The position numbers and the translations under genes were made by a program. 64,000 nt of DNA, taken from assembly GCF_013044505.1 (NCBI RefSeq), contig NZ_JABERD010000007.1, positions 1 to 64,000 on the forward strand, written 5' to 3'. The notes under the pieces are model-generated. The model did no database searches, had not been told where the DNA came from, and was given only the letters and a program-made list of their open reading frames with translations. Origin of the DNA: Streptomyces sp. S3(2020) (GTDB taxonomy: Bacteria; Actinomycetota; Actinomycetes; Streptomycetales; Streptomycetaceae). Every line of letters starts with the position of its first letter. The first letter of the stretch is position 1. This document shows, piece by piece, positions 16,921-25,399 of the stretch.

Positions 16921-18540
16921 TCAGTGGCCTCTGCAGCCTCGGCGGTCCTCGGTGAGCACCCCCTGCACGGTGGTCAGGGAGCGGTCGTGGCAGCCGTCCG
17001 ATCCGTACAGCCGGTAGCGCTCGCTCGTCGTACCGACCGCGTGCCGTTGGTCGCGCGGGACGTTGACCGTCCAGGTGGCGTCGCCGGTGTAGGTGTCGTC
17101 GAGCCGTGACCAGGCTGTTCGGCGGCCGTCGTGCGTGACGGTGGCCGTGGCCCGGTCGCCGAGCGTCAGCACGGTCCGCAGCCGGTCGTCCGTACCGAGC
17201 GTGGTGGTGCCGTCCATGGTGTACGTCCGCTGGGTGCGCGTCGTGCGGGCCGGGCCCCGTCCGTCGACGGTGACCGACTCGTCGTCCCCCCAGTCGGCCC
17301 GGAGCGCGTCGAAGTTCTCGCCGTCGGTCCAGCGGTGCGTGGAGGTGTTGGTGAGCGCGCGCCGGACGGTGGTGGTGACACGGCCGTGCGAGGTGTCGAC
17401 GTATCCGGCGACGGTGAGCCGGTGCGCGCCCTCGGTGTCCAGGCGGTGCTCCGAACCGGGGGTGTACGCCGAGGAGTTGGCGAGGTCGCCGACGGTGTGC
17501 GTGGTGAGCCCACCGGTGACGTGCTCCCTCTTCGCGTCCTGCCAGACGAGGACGTTCACGGGGGCGCTCCAGCCGGTCTGCCCCTCGGGGACGCCGACGA
17601 CATCGACCTCGACGCGGTGGGGCCGGCCGTCGTTGAGGATCCCGGCGAACGGCGTCAGGTCGTATTCGATCGGCTTGATGTCGAAGGCGCGCGGACCCGG
17701 AACGACGTACCAGAGGAAGGGGTTGGACCAGCCGCCGGTCCACACGTGCGGGAACGGCACGGCGATTCCGGCGAGTCGGCCGTCGACCTTGATCTGCACC
17801 TCGCGGTACGGACCGCCCGTCGCCTTGCAGGAGTACGGCGCCTCCTCGGGCACCGTGAGATACCAGTACTCCTCGCAGCCGCCGCCGGATCCGGTGGCGT
17901 ACACCTCGGCGACGATGCGTTCGCTGTTGCGCGGGGTGGTGAGGGTGCCGTCGGTTGGGGTGAGGACCCGGTCGGGGGTCGTGGCGGGGCGGCCGGCGTA
18001 GAAGGTCAGGGTGACCTTGACGTCGATGACGCCGGTGTACGTGTCGTCGACGACGTTCCCGATGAGCATCTCGACGTCGTGGCTGCCGCGGAGGGTGTCG
18101 CTGTAGCGCGTGACGTCCTTCTCGACCGACCACTCGATCCCGTCGGGTGACGGCTGCGGGGTCGACGTACGGAAGATCTCGATCCCGCCGACGTGCAGAT
18201 AGCCGAGCCGGTCGTACTGACGTCCCTTCACCTTGCCGTCCAGCCGCAGCACGACCTTGCTCCAGCGGTCGCCGCAGCCGTCGGGCGGGGTGTAGACGCC
18301 CTTGTACGGGGTGAAGTCACGGAACTGCGCCTCGGCGAGGGTGACTTCGCAGGACTTGCCGGAGGGCTTGGTGACGGGCGGGGCGGCGGTGACGGGGTCG
18401 TGCCAGTCGGAGCCGAACTCCGCCGGGACGTCGGCGGACGAGGCCGGCCCGTCGGCCGATCGGGCGGGTGCCGCCCCGAGGAGGGTGCTCGCCAGGAGGG
18501 TCGCTCCGGCGAGCATGGACATGATGATCCGTCTCTTCAT
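16921..18540 (-). CDS. secreted peptide-N4-glycosidase A-like protein (PNGase A family)
   Basis: A 539-residue protein with a Sec signal peptide (cleavage near APARSA, residue 28). The N-terminal half matches the PNGase A family, with YDRLGYLHVGGIEIFRTSTP and SPDGIEWSVEKDVTRYSDTL, which are close to invariant in plant and fungal PNGase A. Such enzymes release N-glycans from glycopeptides, converting Asn to Asp. Bacterial members are secreted and presumably harvest glycans from plant or fungal glycoproteins; activity here is inferred. Several Cys are present in line with disulfides. It follows the L,D-transpeptidase gene by 57 bp on the same strand. Confidence 0.85.
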   Translation of the reverse strand: MKRRIIMSMLAGATLLASTLLGAAPARSADGPASSADVPAEFGSDWHDPVTAAPPVTKPSGKSCEVTLAEAQFRDFTPYKGVYTPPDGCGDRWSKVVLRLDGKVKGRQYDRLGYLHVGGIEIFRTSTPQPSPDGIEWSVEKDVTRYSDTLRGSHDVEMLIGNVVDDTYTGVIDVKVTLTFYAGRPATTPDRVLTPTDGTLTTPRNSERIVAEVYATGSGGGCEEYWYLTVPEEAPYSCKATGGPYREVQIKVDGRLAGIAVPFPHVWTGGWSNPFLWYVVPGPRAFDIKPIEYDLTPFAGILNDGRPHRVEVDVVGVPEGQTGWSAPVNVLVWQDAKREHVTGGLTTHTVGDLANSSAYTPGSEHRLDTEGAHRLTVAGYVDTSHGRVTTTVRRALTNTSTHRWTDGENFDALRADWGDDESVTVDGRGPARTTRTQRTYTMDGTTTLGTDDRLRTVLTLGDRATATVTHDGRRTAWSRLDDTYTGDATWTVNVPRDQRHAVGTTSERYRLYGSDGCHDRSLTTVQGVLTEDRRGCRGH

Positions 18541-18597
18541 GGCCGGTGTTCTACGGCGAGTTGGGCGCCCTCCGCAATGAGGCCTCCCCCGCGAGTG

Positions 18598-19311
18598 CTA
18601 GCTCGCCAGGTCGGCCCTGTCCCCCATCACCACCACAGGATGCCGGTCCGGGTCGAGCGTGCGCAGCAGGTACCGCATCGCCGGTCTGGACAGGCTGACG
18701 CAGGCGGACGTACCGCTGCCGTGGTCCATGTGCAGCCAGATGCCGCCGCCCTTGGCATCGCCCCCGGGCCGGGTGGGGTCGTTAGGCGGGGTGCCCTTGA
18801 CCCGGTTGTAGTCGATGGCGATGACGTAGTCGAAGTCGTGCCAGTGGGACTCGGCCCACCAGCGCGGGGCGGCGAAGGCGGCGGAGCGGGTGTAGGGGAG
18901 TTTCGAGCCGGGGTCCTTCAGGACGCCGCCCGCGTCGGTGAGGGTGAACACACCGACGGGGCTGCGCCGGTCACCCTCACGGTGATCGGTCGTCCAGCCC
19001 TTCTTGCCGTTGTGCGCGGGCCAACTGCGGGTGCGTTCCCAGACGGAGCCGCGTTTCGTGAAGAGGACGACTGTGGAGTCGGGCGAGTTCCTGCCGTCGC
19101 CGTAGACCGCGACGACCTGGCCGGAGTCGTCGGGGATCAGCCGCCGGAGACGGTCGCCGACGTCCGGGACACCGGTGGGGGCGGCGGCCGTCGCGGGCCT
19201 CGCGGCGGGTCTCTCGGCGGATCTCACCGGGTCGGTCCGGGGGCTCGCGCAGGCGGCCAGGGCCGCCAGGAGGATCCCGCAGGCCACCGCACGTCGTACA
19301 TCGCTCGACAC
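18598..19311 (-). CDS. L,D-transpeptidase-family (YkuD-like) lipoprotein
   Basis: A 237-residue predicted lipoprotein: a short signal peptide with lipobox LAAC, a Pro/Ala/Arg-rich linker, then a catalytic domain with WPAHNGKKGWTTDHREGDRRSPVGVF, YVIAIDYNRV, and the active-site-like segment GIWLHMDHGSGTSACVSLSRPAMRYLL. In that segment the H...GS.T.AC.S order matches the YkuD His-Gly-Ser/Cys signature. These enzymes make 3-3 crosslinks or process wall stem peptides. The GTG at 19311 is chosen because an extension to 19404 would translate the 23-bp tandem repeats. Confidence 0.82.
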   Translation of the reverse strand: MSSDVRRAVACGILLAALAACASPRTDPVRSAERPAARPATAAAPTGVPDVGDRLRRLIPDDSGQVVAVYGDGRNSPDSTVVLFTKRGSVWERTRSWPAHNGKKGWTTDHREGDRRSPVGVFTLTDAGGVLKDPGSKLPYTRSAAFAAPRWWAESHWHDFDYVIAIDYNRVKGTPPNDPTRPGGDAKGGGIWLHMDHGSGTSACVSLSRPAMRYLLRTLDPDRHPVVVMGDRADLAS

Positions 19312-19319
19312 CCCGCCAT

Positions 19320-19434
19320 GGTCGCATCCGGACAACCGGCGCGGTCGCATCCGTCCGGCCGCCACGGTCACATGCGGACAACCGTCACGGTCGCATCCGG
19401 ACAACCGTCACGATCGCGTCCGTCCGGCCGGAAA
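19320..19434. repeat. five 23-bp tandem repeats between divergent genes
   Basis: Units start at 19320, 19343, 19366, 19389 and 19412, each beginning G(G/A)TC(G/A)C(A/G)T. Units 1, 3 and 4 share CGGACAACCG; units 2 and 5 share CGTCCGGCCG. The array lies immediately upstream of the L,D-transpeptidase start and about 100 bp upstream of the ABC exporter start. It is a candidate multi-site operator or an expandable promoter element. Confidence 0.85.
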
Positions 19435-19538
19435 ACCGTTTGCCTCCGACCACGCGATGACGCGAACCTTTCACGGTTTGCTACCGCCGTCCGCGGTCCC
19501 TCCACCCCCTGACACGAGCCACTGGGACGTCATCCGTC

Positions 19539-21353
19539 ATGCAGATTCACGACCTTCCGTATCCCGACCCGGGTGTGCCGGACGCGCGCTCGGGTCCCCG
19601 ATTCCTGTGGTGGCTCTTCCGGAATCAGCTGGGCGGACAGCTCAAGTCCCTGGCCTGGGGACTGGTGCACTTCGTGTCCGTCTCCGCCCTGCCGTTCTGT
19701 GTGGGCGTCGCCGTGCAGGCCGTCGTCGACCGCTCCGGCAGCCGGCTCGCCCTCGCGGGCGGGCTGCTGGCGCTGGCCTGCGCCGGCAACGCGATCGGCG
19801 ACACCTTCCTGCACCGCACCGCCATCACCAACTGGATCACCGCCGCCGCCCGTGTCCAGCAACTGCTGGCCCGCAAGGCCTCCTCGCTGGGCTCGGGGCT
19901 CACCCGGCGGGTCTCGGCCGGTGAGGTCGTGGCCGTCTCCACGGGCGACATCGAGAAGATCGGCTGGTTCGTGGAGGCCGTCTCCCGGTTCACCGCCGCG
20001 GCGCTCACCATCGTGATCGTCTGCGTGGGCCTGGTGGTCTACCAGCCGGCGCTCGGCGTCGTGGTCGCCGTGGGCCTGCCGGTCCTCGCGGTCGCCGTAC
20101 TTCCGCTGCTGCCCCGCGCCACCCGGCGTGCCGACTTCCAGCGGGAGAAGGCGGGCCGCGCCACCGAGCTGGCCTCGGACACGGTCGCCGGACTGCGGGT
20201 GCTGCGCGGCATCGGCGGCGAGGAGCTCTTCCTCGACCGCTACCGCAGCGCCTCGCAGGAGGTGCGCCATGCCGCCGTGCGCAGCGCCCGCATGTGGTCC
20301 CTGATCTCGGCGATCCAGGTGCTGCTGCCGGGGCTGCTGCTGATCGCGGTGGTCTGGTACGGCGTCGGGCTGGCCCGCGAGGGCCGGATCACCATCGGCG
20401 AGCTCGTCACCACCTACAGCTCGGTCATGATCCTCACCTATCCGCTGCGGCACTTCGAGGAGATCGCCATGGCGTACTCCTTCTCGCGTCCGTCGGCCCG
20501 CCGGGCCGCGCGGGTGCTGTCGCTGGAGCGCGCCACGTCCGAGGAGGGTTCGCTGGCCGGTGACGCGCCGTCCGGAGACCTGTACGACCCGGTGACCGGT
20601 CTGCTCGCGCCCTCCGGCCGACTCACCGCCGTGGTGTGCGGCGACCCGGACGTGGCGGGACAGCTGGCGGAGCGTCTCGGCGGCCACCCCTCCGAGGAGG
20701 CGACGTCCGTACTGCTGGGCGGGGTACCGCTGGACGAGCTGCCGCTCTCCGTCGCGCGGACCGCCGTCCTCGTCCAGGACAAGGACCCGGTCCTGCTGTC
20801 CGGCACGCTGCGCGAACTGCTCGACGTGCCCGCCTCGGGTGACGTCGACCCTCGTGGCGCGCTGGACGCCGCGCAGTGCGGGGATGTCCTGGCCGCCCTG
20901 GTCCAGGGCTCGCTCGGCGCCGAGGACCCGATGGACGCCCGGATCACCGAACGCGGGCGCTCCCTGTCGGGCGGCCAGCGCCAGCGGCTCGCCCTGGCCC
21001 GGTCGCTGATCACGGACCCCGAGGTGCTGGTCCTGGACGAGCCGACCTCCGCCGTCGACTCGCACACCGAGGCCCGGATCGCCGACGGCGTACGCGCCCT
21101 GCGTTCCGGCCGCACGACCGTGGTGTTCACCTCGTCGCCGCTGCTCCTGGACCGCGCGGACCGGGTCGTGCTGGTGCACGAGGGCGAGGTCGTGGCCGTG
21201 GGTGTGCACCGCGAACTGGTGCACAAGGAACCCCGGTACCGCGCGGTCGTGACCCGCGAGACCGAACCCACCGAACCCACCGACGACACCGAGGACACCC
21301 AAGACGACCACGCCCTGTCGGGCGTACTGGAAGAGATCGAGGAGACGGCATGA
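19539..21353 (+). CDS. ABC exporter subunit with degenerate Walker A and H-loop
   Basis: A 604-residue fused exporter half. TM helices span about residues 35-310. In the ATPase, the Walker A position reads GDPDVAGQL (residue 368 onward) with no GK(S/T), and the H-loop reads VVFTSSP instead of an AHR-type motif. The Q-loop glutamine (LVQDKDP), signature LSGGQRQRLALARSL (residue 476 onward) and Walker B VLVLDEPTSAVD are intact. It therefore cannot hold a normal ATP site of its own but supplies the signature for the partner's site. The next gene overlaps by 4 bp (ATGA), so the two form an obligate heterodimer. The C-terminal tail is acidic and Glu/Thr/Pro-rich. Substrate unknown. Confidence 0.93.
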   Translation: MQIHDLPYPDPGVPDARSGPRFLWWLFRNQLGGQLKSLAWGLVHFVSVSALPFCVGVAVQAVVDRSGSRLALAGGLLALACAGNAIGDTFLHRTAITNWITAAARVQQLLARKASSLGSGLTRRVSAGEVVAVSTGDIEKIGWFVEAVSRFTAAALTIVIVCVGLVVYQPALGVVVAVGLPVLAVAVLPLLPRATRRADFQREKAGRATELASDTVAGLRVLRGIGGEELFLDRYRSASQEVRHAAVRSARMWSLISAIQVLLPGLLLIAVVWYGVGLAREGRITIGELVTTYSSVMILTYPLRHFEEIAMAYSFSRPSARRAARVLSLERATSEEGSLAGDAPSGDLYDPVTGLLAPSGRLTAVVCGDPDVAGQLAERLGGHPSEEATSVLLGGVPLDELPLSVARTAVLVQDKDPVLLSGTLRELLDVPASGDVDPRGALDAAQCGDVLAALVQGSLGAEDPMDARITERGRSLSGGQRQRLALARSLITDPEVLVLDEPTSAVDSHTEARIADGVRALRSGRTTVVFTSSPLLLDRADRVVLVHEGEVVAVGVHRELVHKEPRYRAVVTRETEPTEPTDDTEDTQDDHALSGVLEEIEETA

Positions 21354-23131
21354 TCGGCGTGGCGCCACCGGCGTACGACCCGGCGGCCCCGACGACGGCG
21401 AACACCCTGCCCGTCGGAGGCGCCTCGACCGTACGCGCCTATGTGACCGAGCTGTTCCGCCGGCACCGCCGTGCCTTCCTGCTGCTCATCGCCGTCAACA
21501 CGGTGTCCGTGGTGGCGTCGATGGCGGGGCCGTGGCTCCTCGGCGGGCTCGTGGAGCGGGTCTCGGAGGAGGCCCGTGACCTTCATCTGGAGCTGACCGC
21601 CGGGCTGTTCGTGCTCGCGCTCGTCGTCCAGGCCGTGTTCGTACGGCAGGTACGGCTGCGCGGCGCGATGCTCGGCGAGCGGATGCTGGCCGACCTGCGC
21701 GAGGACTTCCTGGTGCGGTCGGTCGGGCTGCCGCCGGGCGTCCTGGAACGGGCCGGCACGGGTGATCTGCTGTCCCGGATCACGACCGACATCGACCGGC
21801 TGGCCAATGCGATGCGCGAGGCCGTGCCCCAGCTGTCGATCGGTGTGGTGTGGGTGGTCCTGCTGCTCGGCGGGCTCGTCGTCACCGCGCCGCCGCTGGC
21901 CGCCGCCGTGCTGCTCGCTCTGCCGGTGCTGGTGGTCGGGTGCCGCTGGTACTTCAAGCGGGCGCCGTCCGCCTACCGCTCGGAGGCCGCCGGGTACGCG
22001 GCCGTCGCCGCCGCGCTCGCCGAGACCGTGGACGCCGGGCACACCGTCGAGGCACACCGCCTCGGTGCGCGCCGCGTCGAACTGTCGGAGCAGCGGATCA
22101 AGGAGTGGACGGCCTGGGAGCGCTACACGCTCTACCTGCGGTCGGTGCTCTTCCCGTTCATCAACGTCGCCCACGTGCTGATCCTCTCCTCGGTCCTGAT
22201 GGTCGGCGGTGTGTTCGTCCTCAAGGGCTGGATCGACGTCGGTCAGCTGACGACCGGTGCGCTCATCGCGCAGATGCTCGTCGACCCGGTCGGGCTGATC
22301 CTGCGCTGGTACGACGAGCTCCAGGTGGCCCAGGTGTCGCTGGCCCGGCTGGTCGGCGTCCGGGACGTCGAGCCGGACGCCGGTGACGACTCGGTGCGTC
22401 CCGACGGGCGCGAGGTGCACGCGGACCAAGTGCACTTCGGCTACCTGGAGGGCGTGGACGTGCTGCGCAAGGTGTCCCTGGAGGTCGCCCCGGGCACGAG
22501 GCTGGCCCTGGTCGGCCCGTCCGGGGCGGGCAAGTCCACCCTGGGCAGACTGCTCGCCGGGATCTACGCGCCCCGGGACGGCCGCATCACCCTGGGCGGT
22601 GCGGAACTGTCCCGGATGCCGGCCGAGCGGGTCCGCTCGCATGTGGCCCTGGTGAACCAGGAGCACCACGTCTTCGTGGGCTCGCTCCGCGACAATCTGC
22701 TCCTTGCCCGTACCTCCGCCGTCGACGCCGAGCTGTGGGCGGCGCTGGGCGCGGTCGACGCGGACGGCTGGGCGCGGGCCCTGGACGAGGGGCTGGACAC
22801 GGAGGTCGGCTCGGGCGGGCTGGCCCTCACCCCGGCCCAGGCCCAGCAGATCGCGCTGGCCCGCCTGGTGCTGGCCGACCCGCACACGCTGGTCCTGGAC
22901 GAGGCGACGTCCCTCCTCGACCCGCGCGCGGCCCGGCACCTGGAACGGTCCCTGTCCCGTGTCCTCGACGGCCGCACGGTCGTCGCCATCGCACACCGGC
23001 TCCACACCGCCCACGACGCCGATGTCATCGCGGTCGTGGAGAACGGCCGCATCAGCGAGCTGGGCAGCCACGACGAGCTGGTGGCGGCGGACGGGGCGTA
23101 CGCGTCGCTGTGGAGGTCGTGGCACGGGTGA
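21350..23131 (+). CDS. ABC exporter subunit with intact Walker A, degenerate signature
   Basis: A 593-residue exporter half. It has Walker A GPSGAGKST (from residue 389), Q-loop VNQEHHVFVGSL, Walker B TLVLDEATSLLD and H-loop IAHRLHT, all intact. The signature, normally LSGGQ, reads LTPAQ (near residue 493). The ATG overlaps the preceding stop, with AGGAG upstream. Paired with the first subunit, one composite site has every consensus element while the other lacks both Walker A lysine and LSGGQ. This matches asymmetric heterodimeric exporters such as TM287/288 and BmrCD, though here the degeneration is more complete. Confidence 0.93.
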   Translation: MIGVAPPAYDPAAPTTANTLPVGGASTVRAYVTELFRRHRRAFLLLIAVNTVSVVASMAGPWLLGGLVERVSEEARDLHLELTAGLFVLALVVQAVFVRQVRLRGAMLGERMLADLREDFLVRSVGLPPGVLERAGTGDLLSRITTDIDRLANAMREAVPQLSIGVVWVVLLLGGLVVTAPPLAAAVLLALPVLVVGCRWYFKRAPSAYRSEAAGYAAVAAALAETVDAGHTVEAHRLGARRVELSEQRIKEWTAWERYTLYLRSVLFPFINVAHVLILSSVLMVGGVFVLKGWIDVGQLTTGALIAQMLVDPVGLILRWYDELQVAQVSLARLVGVRDVEPDAGDDSVRPDGREVHADQVHFGYLEGVDVLRKVSLEVAPGTRLALVGPSGAGKSTLGRLLAGIYAPRDGRITLGGAELSRMPAERVRSHVALVNQEHHVFVGSLRDNLLLARTSAVDAELWAALGAVDADGWARALDEGLDTEVGSGGLALTPAQAQQIALARLVLADPHTLVLDEATSLLDPRAARHLERSLSRVLDGRTVVAIAHRLHTAHDADVIAVVENGRISELGSHDELVAADGAYASLWRSWHG

Positions 23132-23635
23132 CACCGCCGTCCGGCGGTCCGGGAGCCGTCGTACTTCGGTACGGCGGCTTCCGGACGTCGGGGGCGGGGG
23201 GGGCCGCCTGCCGGTCGGCCCGGGCGGGCCGGCGCCGCGGCTCCGGTTCGGTCGGTGGATGGGGGCGGCGGCACCCGGACAGCCGGTCCGCGTGTCCGCC
23301 ACTTTTCGGGACGGTCGTCGTCGGGGTCCGGGATGGCCCGACCCACGGCGCACCGGATTGCTCCGCCGACCGCCTGGTGAGGCGCTGATCAGGAGCCGGC
23401 GGTCCTCGCTGTCCGGGGGCCGTCCGACTGGCCGCGTCCCCGCTCCGGCCCTCCGCTCGGGGCCCTCTCCACGGTCCGTGCCGTTGCGCGGTGCCGAAAG
23501 GGGGTGGAAGGCTGGAGAGCGGCACCGGTTCGGGGAGCGTCCGGACACCACGCGTTTCGCGCCGGACGCAGCCTGTGCCCGCACCGCGGACGGCCGCGGT
23601 GGCCACGGGCCCGGCCTCACCACCTGGAGGTATCC
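23132..23635. other. 504-bp non-coding stretch before the DUF5709 gene
   Basis: After the two terminator hairpins the region is GC-rich with no convincing coding frame. It holds a 7-bp inverted repeat GGTGCCG/CGGCACC (23490-23496, 23520-23526) whose 23-nt loop is almost entirely purine. I see no clear -35/-10 pair; the promoter for the downstream DUF5709-rpmE2 operon should lie in the last 150 bp. Confidence 0.5.
23133..23182 (+). terminator. two hairpins after the ABC exporter operon
   Basis: A 6-bp stem ACCGCC/GGCGGT with a 4-nt loop (23133-23148) is followed by a 14-bp stem (23151-23164 with 23169-23182, two G-T wobbles) closed by a TTCG tetraloop. UUCG-type loops are very stable. No T-tract follows. 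Confidence 0.7.
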
Positions 23636-24097
23636 GTGAACAGCGCCGACGGATGGGGAGACGACGTCTACCAGCCCGACGGGTCCGAGGTACAGGACGA
23701 CGCGGGCCTGCTGGACGCGGAGGACACCCTCGACGACGACGGTGTCGGCGACCCCCTCGACCGGGGCTGGTCTCCTCCTGAGCGTCCCTGGGCGGTCGAG
23801 CACACCGGGGTGACGGCGGGCGAACGCGAGACCCTGGACCAACGGCTCGCCGAGGAGCTGCCGGACGCCTCCGTACCCGACGGTGACGGCCTCGGCGACT
23901 GCGACGGCAGTGACGGCGAGCTCCTGGACAACGAGGTCGGTGCCCGCCGCTCCGGCCGGCTCGTGGCCCCCGACGAAGGCGCCCACGAGGACGACGAGAG
24001 TGGGCTGATCGCGACGGATGTGGGCATCGACGGTGCGGCGGCGTCGGCCGAGGAGGCCGCGATGCACATCGTCGACGAGGACGCCCTGTCCGGCTGA
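23636..24097 (+). CDS. DUF5709-type acidic hypothetical protein
   Basis: A 153-residue, very acidic soluble protein with a GWGDDVYQPDGSEVQDDAGLLDAEDTL-like N-terminus (key residues are the D/E clusters), a central DRGWSPPERPW, a LDQRLAEELPD segment and an EEAAMHIV C-terminus, which I recognise as DUF5709, common in Streptomyces and of unknown function. The GTG at 23636 has TGGAGG 5 nt upstream. It lies 15 bp ahead of rpmE2 and is probably cotranscribed. Confidence 0.85.
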   Translation: MNSADGWGDDVYQPDGSEVQDDAGLLDAEDTLDDDGVGDPLDRGWSPPERPWAVEHTGVTAGERETLDQRLAEELPDASVPDGDGLGDCDGSDGELLDNEVGARRSGRLVAPDEGAHEDDESGLIATDVGIDGAAASAEEAAMHIVDEDALSG

Positions 24098-24112
24098 CCC
24101 CGAGGAGTACAC

Positions 24113-24379
24113 ATGCCGCAGGACAAGCACCCCGACTACCGCGAGGTCGTCTTCCGCGACCGCTCCGCCGGTTACGCCTTCCTGACCCGGTCCACCGCCA
24201 CCAGCGACCGGACCATCGAGTGGGACGACGGCGAGACCTACCCCGTCGTGGACGTGGAGATCTCCTCGGAGAGCCACCCCTTCTACACCGGCAAGGCCCG
24301 GACGGTGGACTCGGAGGGACGGGTCGCCCAGTTCGAGCGACGGTACGGAGGTGGGACGGGGCCGGGCACCGAGGGGTGA
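24113..24379 (+). CDS. rpmE2: ribosomal protein L31 type B (zinc-free paralogue)
   Basis: An 88-residue L31. [28 protein letters not shown], then [20 protein letters not shown] and [11 protein letters not shown], are typical of the type B form, which has no CxxC zinc-binding cysteines (there is no Cys at all). In actinomycetes the zinc-free L31 is normally induced under zinc starvation by loss of Zur repression and replaces the zinc-containing copy on ribosomes. A GAGGAG ribosome-binding site is present. I do not see a certain Zur box. Confidence 0.95.
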   Translation: MPQDKHPDYREVVFRDRSAGYAFLTRSTATSDRTIEWDDGETYPVVDVEISSESHPFYTGKARTVDSEGRVAQFERRYGGGTGPGTEG

Positions 24380-24398
24380 GCGCCGGCCGAGGCGGGCC

Positions 24399-24422
24399 GG
24401 GGCGGCATCGGGCGAGCGCCCC
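24399..24422 (+). terminator. candidate terminator after rpmE2
   Basis: GGGGCG/CGCCCC inverted repeat with a 12-nt loop in the convergent gap between rpmE2 and the membrane hydrolase gene. Modest in length. Confidence 0.4.
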
Positions 24423-24459
24423 TTGAGGCCGTCCCGGTCACCCGCTCCCGGCCGCTTCC

Positions 24460-25254
24460 TCAGATGAAGTTCAGCGCCGCCGCGCAGCCCACCCCGCCGA
24501 GCAGCATGAACGCCGGCATCAGCACCTTCAGCTCGACCCAGCTGCCCGCCCGGAACCGCAGGGCCTTGGGCGGCCCGATCGGGTACCAGCGCTTGCGGCC
24601 CACCGGGATCGGCCACAGGATCGGGCAGCCGGAGACCGTCAGCGCGTCCCCGATGTCGTGCACCAGCGCGCCCAGCAGAACGGGCAGCCCCAGCCACAGG
24701 TACTCCTGGCCCGGCGCGGTGAACAGCCAGTCCGAGCCGTTGCCCGGCTTGTCCAGGACACCGGCGATGATCCACGAGCTGGTCGCGGCCAGCAGCCAGA
24801 CCAGGATGTCGGCGCTGGAGCCGCGGGTCGCCCGCCACAGCAGTCCCTCGATGGCCAGCACCATGTGCACGAAGAGCAGTGCGAGGACCGCCCAGCGCCC
24901 GCCCGTGATCGCCGCGACCGACGCGCCCGCGCCGATCATCACCGCCCACAGCCAGGTGTGGGTGAGCGTGCGGTGGCCACCGGAGCGACGGGGGTCGCCC
25001 TGCTTCTTCGTCGCCTTGTAGACGGCGTACGAGAGCTTGTCGACGATCTCGCACAGGCCCCGTGAGATGGGGCCGAAGGCCCGCGAGATGGTGGCCGCCT
25101 TGTGGTCGAGGTCGGGAGCGAGCGCCGCCCCGGCGCAGATCAGGGCCCCGGTCAGCAGGACCGGCCAGGGCATCGTGTGGCCCGCCGCGGCGGCCGCGGC
25201 TCCGACGCCGAGCCAGGCGGCGGCTCCTGATAGTGAGTGTGCTGGTCCCATCAT
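24460..25254 (-). CDS. membrane-bound metal-dependent hydrolase (YdjM-like)
   Basis: A 264-residue integral membrane protein of the YdjM/LexA-binding putative hydrolase family: MGPAHSLSG, ALAPDLDHKAATISRAFGP, SGGHRTLTHTW and LVHDIGDALTVSGCPILWP supply the conserved His/Asp residues thought to bind metal. Several TM helices are interleaved. The physiological substrate is unknown. The start is uncertain: ATG at 25254 is chosen because the conserved region begins MMGPAHS; another ATG at 25272 has AGAGGA too close to it. It is divergent from the helicase gene. Confidence 0.8.
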   Translation of the reverse strand: MMGPAHSLSGAAAWLGVGAAAAAAGHTMPWPVLLTGALICAGAALAPDLDHKAATISRAFGPISRGLCEIVDKLSYAVYKATKKQGDPRRSGGHRTLTHTWLWAVMIGAGASVAAITGGRWAVLALLFVHMVLAIEGLLWRATRGSSADILVWLLAATSSWIIAGVLDKPGNGSDWLFTAPGQEYLWLGLPVLLGALVHDIGDALTVSGCPILWPIPVGRKRWYPIGPPKALRFRAGSWVELKVLMPAFMLLGGVGCAAALNFI

Positions 25255-25399
25255 CGCCGTTGCCCGCCCCATTCCTCTTGTGCCGCTGTCCAGTTGACCG
25301 GCCGTGCTGACGCTCTGTCGGCGACACAGCGTACTGCTCGTGATCTTCGCATCCGCATCCGATTCCCCTCTGGGGCAGGAGGGCAGGCAAGATGGGTGG

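Noticed and set aside
19312..19404. N-terminal extension of the L,D-transpeptidase-like gene
   Set aside because: The extra residues simply translate the 23-bp tandem repeats and would bury the lipoprotein signal peptide.
19320..19434. CRISPR array
   Set aside because: The 23-bp units are contiguous with no unique spacers, and no cas genes are nearby.
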